From Acanthosoma haemorrhoidale (Eukaryota; Arthropoda; Insecta; Hemiptera; Acanthosomatidae): DNA of 64,000 nt. A program made the translations under genes and the position numbers. Numbering within the stretch: the stretch's first letter is position 1; each line of letters starts with the position of its first letter. This document shows positions 56,545 through 64,000 of this stretch, piece by piece. Under the pieces are notes generated by a model that was not told where the DNA came from, did not search any database, and was given only the letters and a program-made list of their open reading frames with translations. The DNA is taken from positions 76,957,341 to 77,021,340 of the forward strand of contig OV884015.1 of assembly GCA_930367205.1 (NCBI GenBank). The letters are read 5' to 3'.

Positions 56545-56742
56545 GTAAAAGACAAAAATACTAGGAGGAGGGCAACACCTGGTAATTTTGCTAGTATTCT
56601 CTTGGACGCCACTGTGATTCGTCTTCCCGTGGTGGTGCGCGACTGTAACCTCCCGATGTTGCTCCGCGTCACGCAAAGTCCGAACCGCCGATAGGCACCG
56701 GCTAAACGTGCGTTCAGTTCCTAATTGCTCGCTCTGCCACAA
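56545..56742 (-). pseudogene. Possible gypsy integrase zinc-finger remnant
   Basis: The minus frame contains HREVTVAHHHGKTNHSGVQE, resembling the His-His half of the integrase HHCC finger (HxGKTNHRG). The Cys half is not found. It is in a GC-rich block (56600-56930) with opposite orientation to the integrase at 57.1 kb. Confidence 0.4.
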
Positions 56743-57079
56743 TTATCTAATTTTCTCCCAAATCGTCGCTTTAACGACGAATAGGTGGTAAGTTTTTCCC
56801 GGTTAGGAGGCATCCTTCAGTGTCCGGCAAATTTCCTCTAACCTCACTCCCGGCTGCGACCAAATCGTCGAAATAGTGCGTCGACCTTAGACGTCGTACG
56901 TCGCCGTCATCAGGCCCGAAGTTTTTGTCTTCCAGATGATCTGGTGACGTTTATCAATAATAATCTCATCAGACCTTTCCATGTCTGATTCCATATATTG
57001 ATACATATCTAATTTTAAATTTTAATGCCAATTTTATGGCGTACCAGACACGATAGCTTCCGACGCCAGTAGGCCAGTT

Positions 57080-57720
57080 GGCATCTCAACACCCCCAGAA
57101 CACCCGGAGAGTCGAGGAGACATAGAGCGGCTGCACAGCACGCTCAGTGACCACCTACGAATTTACCATGGAGAGAAGGGGTTAGAACCCAACGTGGCGA
57201 TGGAAAAGGCAGTCATCGCGTATAACCACTCAATCCATTCTGCCACCAGTTTTTCGCCGGTCGAGACGCTGTTCGGACTTTGAAGATGCCGGCGCGATAG
57301 AAAGAGTACGGCGGTCTATAAAGAACTGGCGGCGCGGGTAGTCAGTAATCGGATAGCGCTAGATAAACAGTGACCGTTCGGCGAAGGCTTGAGGATAAGA
57401 AAGGGCGACAGGTAGCGCGCGACAACCTCCAAGTCCGCGATATTCTGGGCAAACTTAAACTCGGCGCGCTTGTGTACCGGAGAAAAGGGTCGAACAGGGG
57501 TAAGGAACTAGTGCGGTACGAGGGTCCTTTCCGAGTGATCGTTCTCCGCGAACATAACGTGGTCACGGTCAAAAGCATTACTCCCCCGATCAAACGGCGG
57601 ACGGTACATGTGGAACAGCTCAAGTTTTCCACGGTGGAGCCTCATCGTCGACACATACTGGTGTGCGTCACAGGTGTCGGAGACCAACTTGAGATACGCG
57701 ACCTCAGCGCACCAGTCCCT
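57080..57720 (+). pseudogene. Errantivirus-like integrase core and C-terminus
   Basis: The first piece, in an open frame to a TGA at 57281-57283, reads PPEHPESRGDIERLHSTLSD (catalytic Glu region), then AVIAYNHSIHSATSFSPVET and LFGL. This is characteristic of errantivirus-type gypsy integrase. The second piece (from about 57370) reads RRRLEDKKGRQVARDN and LVRYEGPFRV, the C-terminal GPF module, then TVHVEQLKF. A stop and a frame change separate the pieces. The first two catalytic aspartates are missing. The hydrophobic run after 57725 is a T-rich tract and not a supported protein. Confidence 0.8.
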
Positions 57721-57928
57721 AGAGGCATATCTTTTTTTTATTGTTTTATTGTGTTTTTTTTTGTTGTATGGGTCGTTGCTGTGATTTTAGATGGACCTGG
57801 AAGACATTTTTTCTTTTCATATTTTTATCATTAACAGAGTATGCTTTTTGTTTTGTTTTTCTATAGACACGTAGCTCATGCATCATGTTATGAGTTTACG
57901 GCGAATGTCCGTAAACGGGTAGGGGGGG
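57721..57928 (+). other. Spacer between integrase and LTR; no env seen
   Basis: T-rich, then AGGGGGGG (57921-57928) as polypurine tract. An env gene would be expected here in an errantivirus (over 1 kb), but only 200 bases remain. Confidence 0.6.
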
Positions 57929-58309
57929 AGTTATGGCTAGTGGTACGGCAATGTTAAGCCTAATACCACATAGCCTAAGGTAAACCCCCAAATAACATTT
58001 GGGTTGAAATTCATGAAGTTAGTTATATTTGAGATAACCATTATTAACAGGATTAGGTTAGGGTTGGTAAATATACTTGAAAATAAAAACCACATAACTC
58101 TAGCATTGATGCCAAGTGTCAGCTTGGCTGAATATGCTGGGGGGAAGTAATTATGGGGTTAATAGTAAGAGAGGGTGGTGGTGGCCTCCCCTAAATGTCC
58201 TCACAACTACCCATTTTAATTATTTCCCGAAACTTGACTATCGGTCTTGATGTCGGTATGTTCCTAGTCAGGATCTTAAAAAAATTGTCTACCCGTTAAC
58301 CCTGTAACT
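57929..58309 (+). repeat. 3' LTR of errantivirus-like element
   Basis: Begins AGTTATGGC directly after a G-rich polypurine tract and ends CCTGTAACT, so the ends are inverted AGTTA/TAACT, the errantivirus type. 381 bases. No matching LTR was found in this window. Confidence 0.7.
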
Positions 58310-58969
58310 AGTTTTCATTATATTATGGCAGTTCAAAACATAGCATAAATTAAACACATTTCAAAAATATTACTTTTCTAATTATTATTAGTGACAAATA
58401 ATACCTTCTTCGATGCACCGCTTGATCGAGTTAGCCGCAGACCTCCTGACCTCGGAGGGAAAGTCGATAGTCAAATTCGATATGATATTGTGTGAATCAA
58501 TTTTATTGTCATTATTCTGAAATTAAACATATGCAAATTAGCAAAATGATTCCTGCTGTGTTACTCAAAACAAAAAAGAATGCCGTAAATTTTCTGCTAC
58601 ATACCAACATACCGGCAGTCGTAAACAAACATTCAATGAAACACTGAAAGAAATTAAAAAGAATTATTAGAATTAACAACAAAAAGATAGCGTAATATAA
58701 AAATATTCAAAGAAATTCGGCGAGCTTTATGAGGTTAAAAATCCAATATTGTGAAATGTACAATTTTGGCTATAAATTAACTACTTGTAAAGCCATGACA
58801 GCGTATTTGTTCAAATAATAATCACTTGAAACTACTCCTGAATTTAATTTGACTTACTTCCATTGCAGTTTCCAACTCTGATTGACTCCCCACTAGAGAA
58901 ACAAATAAAAAGAATAATTAAAATATATATATATAAATAAATAATTTAATTAAATAATAATAAATAAAT
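58310..58969. other. AT-rich spacer, no gene recognised
   Basis: Nothing supported. Confidence 0.4.
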
Positions 58970-59098
58970 ATATAAATATTGTATGAATGAGCGAGTGAAT
59001 GATGAATTGTAAATATGGTATGAATGATAGTATATCTTAATTACTTATTGCCTAGCAAGGCAGATTGTAATTTTAGCACAATAAAGGAATTATAAAAA
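58970..59098 (+). repeat. Dispersed 3'-tail repeat (family C), copy 6
   Basis: A clear plus-strand copy: GAATGATGAATTGTAAATAT...GGCAGATTGTAATTTT, then CAATAAAGGAATTATAAAAA. The AATAAAG and A-rich end mark the 3' terminus. Confidence 0.7.
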
Positions 59099-59216
59099 AT
59101 AAAATATATGAAAAATTCTCTTAATAAAAAGGAGGGAGGATATTTGAGACTGTCAAATATACCGTTTTTTTGGTTGTAATAAACTAGAATGGAAAATGAA
59201 AATATCATCATCCTGT

Positions 59217-59345
59217 CCAAATCATGTCCTGAGTGTCAGTGGATCAATTGCATGAATGTAAATTGTTCATAAGTATGAATGAATTACATTCCAATTACCA
59301 ATGCTGCACAGGAACATTGTAATCTTTCAAATAAATATCTTTATG
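59217..59345 (+). repeat. Dispersed 3'-end repeat (family D), copy 2
   Basis: Shares its start and AATAAA-bearing end with 45147-45413, with the middle partly deleted. Confidence 0.5.
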
Positions 59346-60449
59346 TGTATTTTTTCTGCAAAGACATGACACCTGTCAAGTGATGGGCAAACTAGAGCAT
59401 GTTTTTCATGAACAAATGTACCTTTAAAAACAAAGAACGGACTGTGACAAAAAATGATTCAGTTTTGTTGAACCCCGCCGCTTTAGAAAATAAAACATGA
59501 GGACGCATAAAAACAAGAAAGAGATTAGGCTTTAATAAATATGTAAAACCAATCTTGACTAGTATGAATAAATAATAAATAAATATAATCATGAGGGGAG
59601 TGGTTGATTTAAACTTCCATCGACGATATTTTACCTAAATTCATTTATATTCATGATTTTTCTGAAGTATAGAAAACTCTCTCCAATCTATATAGTAGAT
59701 CTAACGATTTAATTAAAAATCTCTTCAAGTTATAAAAAAATGCCCAAAGGTGTTACCATTCTGAAAAATATCAAAATAATACATGGAGTGAACATTATTC
59801 ATTATGTGCGGTGAAGTTACACAAATCTCTATTGGATATATTACCATAATCATGATACTGTGAGTTCATTGTCATGAGTAGAAGAGTTTTTTGGGCGATT
59901 GGGACAGACATACAAACCTAACTCTCTTTAATCGGCACTATTCCCCCGACGACCTCTATTAATCATTTACTTTTATTATAATTACATGATGAATTGTGGT
60001 CTTAGAATGACCTCCTGGATCTGAAACAGGGAAGCAAATCACAAAACCTTGAGGGAACACACTTATGTAATGCTCTATTCAACTTGTAATTCTCTGAAAA
60101 AATCTTTGAATTCACGAGCTGAACTTATCAAGTAGGAATTTTCACATGATCCCGGTTTTCTTATATAGCTCATTGAGGTGACTATCGGGAATACTTCAGT
60201 TTAAAGTACAATGGCAAGGTCCAAACACTGGGATGGCGATTTAGATTGATCCGATAGATGATGATAATAGATTCTATCCTTATATGCTCCAAGCATTTCA
60301 GAACAGATGTTAATAGGAAATACACCTTTGAGACATTTCATTTACTTTACTTACCTTGGTACCCAAATAAATTACAGGTATAGTGGCATTCAGTCTGAAA
60401 CTTATCAGAATGATACTTGCTGCAATCAAGTGTTATTATTACTATTGAT
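59346..60449. other. AT-rich spacer, no gene recognised
   Basis: Nothing supported. Confidence 0.4.
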
Positions 60450-60469
60450 GGGGGGAGGGGCAACTTTGG

Positions 60470-60580
60470 ATACCAAAATGCAATTCTCCAACCGCCTGCC
60501 AAAGACATAGAAAGGAAGTGTTCGATTGCCCACACAATTCCCAACAGTTCTCTTTCGAGCGCTCTGTGCCGGCTCTCAGG
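60470..60580 (-). pseudogene. RNase H fragment
   Basis: Reads DPESRHRALERELLGIVWAI, the glutamate-containing RNase H helix of gypsy elements. The preceding part, with the first RNase H aspartate, is deleted. Confidence 0.7.
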
Positions 60581-60581
60581 A

Positions 60582-61080
60582 TCATTGAGGCGCCTCCTGT
60601 CCTAAGAGCGACTTTTCCGCAGACAGTTTCAGTACGAATTGCCCAATGCGGTTAAACCCGGTCCGTACGTGTTCTGCGTGATTACGGCTGAAAACCCGTA
60701 AGTATTCCATACAGAAGACCTGGCAGAAGGACTCCTCTACAACCCGCAAAAACTCGTCCATTAGCCACTGGAACGTAATCGGCGCGTTCTTTAATGCAAA
60801 CGGCATGCTTGTAAACTCATAATGGCCCCGTCTAAATGTGAACGCGGTCTTATGTTGGTCCCGTCGATGCATTCGGATTTGGTGGTAACCCGCCTTTAGG
60901 TCCAAAGTGCTAAATATCTTCACCCCATCTAATCTATCTAGGATATCTTCAAAGCGGGGTATGGGGTATTTCTCGTATACCGTATTTTCGTTCAACTTTC
61001 TGTAGTCGATGACCACTCAATATTTCTCCTCGGTCGTGTCCCTTTTTCTTTACTACACACAGGGGACTATTACATGGTGA
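60582..61080 (-). pseudogene. Reverse transcriptase, catalytic site lost
   Basis: The longest open piece starts at 61016: VIDYRKLNENTVYEKYPIPR, then FSTLDLKAGYHQIRMHRRDQ with the first aspartate, then FTSMPFALKNAPITFQ. The YxDD position (about 60697-60718) reads FCMEYLRVF instead of the usual xYLDDILVF type, so both aspartates are gone. Upstream, a KKKG-type segment lies in another frame (61017-61080). After residue 135 the frame jumps to RNase H by deletion. Confidence 0.85.
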
Positions 61081-61099
61081 AGTGGTATACCCTGTCTTT

Positions 61100-61477
61100 T
61101 TAATGCTTCGTTCTCCTCCCTGGTGTGTTGTTGCAGCACCTGCTCTCTTTCACGTATATCACGCGCTCCTATTTCAGCGAAATTTCATACACCCTCTCCC
61201 CCGTTACTCCTAGTTTGTCCCCCTCCTTGAAGAAGATATCCACATAGTCTCTCCTAATCGACTCCCTTCAGTCCTTCCCCCAATTGATTGCCCCGATCCT
61301 CCCATAACCATCCGGTATGACTTGTTCCCCAGCCTAATTAACCACGTTCCCTCTGTGTACCTTACTCGTGCTCCTACTCTTCCTACGAGGTAACTCCTGA
61401 TTATTCCCTCGCATTATTGCGTCATCCTCTCTACTTTCATACAGTATACTTTCAAACTCTCCTCCTCGGCCACCCAC
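61100..61477 (-). pseudogene. Protease-RT connecting region, decayed
   Basis: No long frame. It lies between recognisable protease and RT and must be the remains of the pol linker and first RT part. Confidence 0.5.
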
Positions 61478-61666
61478 CTATCCAATCCCATCACCATTTC
61501 CCCTTCGATTTCTCACGCCCCCCAAGGTATTCAGTCTATACGCGCATGCCCGGCTCCGAGGGGCTCCCTCTCTGATAAACAATCTGTTTGCCGCCTTCCT
61601 GCTGAGGATTGTGCTTGAACTTCCGGTGTCTACCAGGCACCGCACTCTAGCGATGTGCCCCTCCAT
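61478..61666 (-). pseudogene. Aspartic protease N-terminal part
   Basis: CLVDTGSSSTILSRKAANRL gives the DTGSS active site (61616-61630) and the usual following helix. It is cut short by a frame change after about 60 residues. Confidence 0.75.
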
Positions 61667-61939
61667 TCCGCATTCGAAACACTTCGCGCGCGGGTACTGC
61701 GCTACGAGATGTCCGGTTCTCCCACACCCATGATATCGTCTATCCTCTCTCCTTCCACTAGTTCTAGCTCAACCTTGGCTTGTCCCCTTCCCTTCAACCA
61801 TCACCCTTTCCTTTTCCTCATTTTGCTGTTCTTTTCTTCTCCAAGTCTGCTGCTGCATTCTCTGCCTATGATATGTCACCCTCGTCCAGCCTGGTCCCTC
61901 TGCTTCTAGCTGCACTTCTGCCTCGCGGGCGCTAACGTC

Positions 61940-62546
61940 CATCATTTCTTGAGCGCATTCAACGAAGGTCCCCCGATAGATTTTTCTCCCTCCCCGTCTC
62001 TCTGGCTAGCTGTACCTTGAGGATGGTTGCTAAGAATGCCATCCTGGCTTCTACCTCCACTGTATCCACTGTCTCTCTCATTTTCTGTGTAATTTTGTTG
62101 TACCGTGCCAACAGTTCTCCGGCGTACTACCCTTTTGTCTGTTTCGATCGTCGTGTTTCCCGGAATATCCGCCGCCCCCGTATGCATTCTTCAACTTTTC
62201 TTTTACTACCACCCATGGGGTGTCTTCATCGGCCTGTATTAAGTTTAATACATTTCTTTTTACCCTGCACACCAAGTCTGCCTTAATTGACTTCACGTCG
62301 CCTGTATCAAGTAGACCTTCATTCACCTTTGCTTCCACTCTCTCCATGAGTCTGTCACTGCCTTTGAGAAAATGACTTACTCACCGAGTTTTCCTGAAAA
62401 TTTCCAAAGTTCAAGATAACCCTTCTCAAGTCTTGCGACATCGCCGCCCCCACTTTCATCCACACCAGGGAGTTTGTGTGAGCTTTTTCCAACGTTTCCT
62501 TAGGCAACAGCGGAACTTCGAAGGCTTCCGGCCGTAATTCCACCAT
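61940..62546 (-). pseudogene. Gag, three frame pieces
   Basis: Pieces at 62355-62546, 62078-62347 and 61942-62187. The first resembles a gag N-terminus (FEVPLLPKETLEKAH, the VWMKVGAAMSQDLRRVI helix). The second has DTPWVVVKEKLKNAYGG, a capsid C-terminal motif of errantivirus-type gag. Frame changes between pieces exclude a full product. Confidence 0.65.
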
Positions 62547-62620
62547 TTCACTTGGTTATATAAAAAAACAATTTACAACAAAAACAACCTGACCCACACG
62601 TCATTTAACTGAACGTTCGT

Positions 62621-62639
62621 AGTCTTGGGTTTCGGCACC
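62621..62639 (-). promoter_or_regulatory. Primer binding site, errantivirus-like
   Basis: In element sense GGTGCCGAAACCCAAGACT starts right after the LTR end ATAACT. It resembles a tRNA-complementary site. I do not assign the tRNA. It contrasts with family 1, where no such site exists. Confidence 0.65.
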
Positions 62640-62988
62640 AGTTATCGTCTATCGGCTTTAGTCTATTAAAAAAAAAGAAAGAGAGTAAAGGGAAATGATA
62701 TACGAACTATGTTACGACGAATGATATACGGCTAGGTTTAAACTGTCTTTATTCCGAAAAATGAACAATACGAAGAAAATCTGGTTTATTAGTATTAGTA
62801 TTATAACTTCAAGATATTCATTCGTGATAAGAGAAATGCAAAGCCTTCAATATCTGACAGTTAATCCGTTTGTCCCAAGGAATAACACCTAACAAGGATT
62901 AGTTGCCAGTGGCAAATCCAATTAAATATTCTTTATATACATCTCCAGTCCCTTATAAAAATTCACTTATTGTTACATACGTTTAACT
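62640..62988 (-). repeat. 5' LTR, errantivirus-like (right end tentative)
   Basis: The 3' end of the LTR (ATAACT at 62640) is fixed by the primer site. The 5' end is placed at AGTTAAACG (62988), to give inverted AGTTA/TAACT ends. Inside are a TATATAAAG box (about 62930) and CGGAATAAAG (about 62755). Confidence 0.6.
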
Positions 62989-64000
62989 TTTTACACGTCA
63001 ACTGCGCTTAGAAAAAAATCTCTTTCTAGAGATATATTACATCACCCACTACTAATTCACACAACTAAACTACAAATACAAAATTAACATAAAATAAAAA
63101 CATTCGTTAATTCTTCATAAGACACATATCGCAGAGGGTTGCTATTCGCAATTAATATAATCTCAACAGTAATTATTGTTATATCCATCCACTCCTTAAA
63201 AATGTCTACCTACCTAATAATGATTGTAATTTTTTTTATCTTACCTTCCGCGTTTAGTAAGGTGCTTGAACAATTTCTGGGTATAAGAGGCTCCTTCAGG
63301 CCTGTTGGATTCATATTCGTGGTACAGCACTCTGCTACCTGCTAATGAAAAGTTATGTTAGCTCTTAAATATCTTATCAGTTTATATTAAATTGATAATT
63401 ATCATATTGACTAGAACGCGATTCATTTGGAATGCATGTTTTCAGATTTCTAAGGGGAATTTTCGATAATGTAATCATTCTGTGCATAAGCTGAAAATTG
63501 TCCTAAACATGACGTTTAACCATTACCAATTGGTCTTACGTCAACCCGAACATAATGAATGGGCTGAGGTAATCACTTGAGGGCTACTTTTGTTTCGTTA
63601 AACATCGTTTAATTATGTGCACCGCACACAGCATAGAAGCCAACAAGTTTCATATGCACAGAATGACTTGAAGACATTATAGGGATCATTTCATAACGAA
63701 CTGTCATACCATTCGAATCCATTGACACATGCATTGCCCACTCTAGACTTACCTCAGAATACTTCTCGGCGACTTAGAAGAAGGTAGAATAAGGATATTT
63801 TAAGAGAACCAGCCAATGCTAAATACAATTATAGGGAGTTCTCCCTGGGTGCCCCCCCCCCATGACACTCATGCCTTCATATCAATCCTGCTTTTCTCTG
63901 ATAAACTCAAATTCAATTTTTAATTAGCAATACCATTCTATCCTGAGTTGTGTTGAAAACTAAAGCCAAAGCGTTGTGTCGATCTCACGAGAAAAAAACC
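62989..64000. other. AT-rich spacer with one small ORF
   Basis: Apart from 63202-63345, no feature was recognised. Confidence 0.4.
63202..63345 (+). CDS. Possible small secreted peptide ORF, unrecognised
   Basis: 47 codons. It begins with a hydrophobic stretch resembling a signal peptide (MSTYLIMIVIFFILPSAFS), with a plausible cleavage after the serine, followed by 28 mixed residues. Single small frames like this occur by chance in AT-rich DNA, and I see no conservation evidence. Confidence 0.15.
   Translation: MSTYLIMIVIFFILPSAFSKVLEQFLGIRGSFRPVGFIFVVQHSATC

Larger units (their letters stand above)
60450..62988 (-). mobile_element. Errantivirus-like gypsy element, 5' part, decayed
   Basis: Minus strand: LTR (62640-62988), primer site (62621-62639), gag region (61940-62546), protease (61478-61666), RT (60582-61016) and the middle of RNase H (60470-60580). 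Integrase and the 3' LTR are absent. An internal deletion joins the RT thumb to the middle of RNase H. GC content is higher than in the surroundings. Confidence 0.82.

Noticed and set aside
57725..57834. Hydrophobic tail of the 57.4-kb frame as an env transmembrane segment
   Set aside because: It arises from T-rich sequence just before the polypurine tract. No env surface motifs, signal peptide or cleavage site are present.
60307..60605. Short plus-strand frames next to the errantivirus-like element
   Set aside because: They overlap the RNase H remnant on the opposite strand and show no motif.

Overview
This window is a stretch of AT-rich, repeat-dense animal genomic DNA, most likely from an insect. 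The signs are a mariner transposase gene, Jockey-like LINEs, several kinds of insect-type Ty3/gypsy retrotransposon, a BEL/Pao gag scrap, short GT-AG intron signals and long AT-rich spacers. I cannot name the species. No complete host gene is visible. The best host signal is one small exon on the minus strand at 35766-35920, with a branch point, an acceptor and a donor.

Layout. 1081-1330 is the 3' tail of a LINE (minus). 2022-7091 is a full-length but mutated gypsy element (family 1, minus) with both LTRs. 7108-13174 is a second gypsy family (family 2) arranged as a giant palindrome: a 2907-base arm ending in an LTR at each side and a 253-base spacer between them. Both arms carry an open pol frame. 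17148-17780 is a 5'-truncated LINE with a 12-base target duplication. 24413-25210 holds LINE scraps. 25911-26209 is a solo LTR of family 2. 27246-28531 is an apparently intact mariner. 28650-30756 is a longer, internally deleted copy of the 17-kb LINE. 37882-37992 is a mariner-derived MITE. 39120-40670 is a tandem repeat array whose last six units alternate as 316-base dimers. 47050-48187 and 49810-50442 are LINE copies. 50571-53402 holds LTRs and the 3' tail of a third gypsy family beside a BEL/Pao gag fragment. 56545-58309 and 60450-62988 are two decayed errantivirus-like gypsy elements with AGTTA...TAACT LTR ends. At least six copies of one dispersed 3'-tail repeat are scattered between 22.9 and 59.1 kb.

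Most interesting signals. (1) In family 1, the 11 bases immediately after the 5' LTR are an exact complement of 11 bases inside both LTRs, and no tRNA-type primer site is visible. This is the layout expected for Tf1/sushi-type self-primed reverse transcription. (2) Just downstream of that motif, both gypsy families carry a back-to-back splice acceptor/donor, then a 65-77 base intron-like segment ending in a repeat of the same acceptor. A poly(A) signal lies inside the segment. (3) The family 2 palindrome ends exactly at LTR termini on both sides, which argues for integration of a snap-back cDNA rather than a simple assembly artefact. (4) All three family 1 and 2 insertions sit in (TA)n tracts.

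The elements do not form a pathway together. The window reads as a heterochromatin-like or intergenic graveyard with a few young insertions (the palindrome and mariner) on top of older ones.
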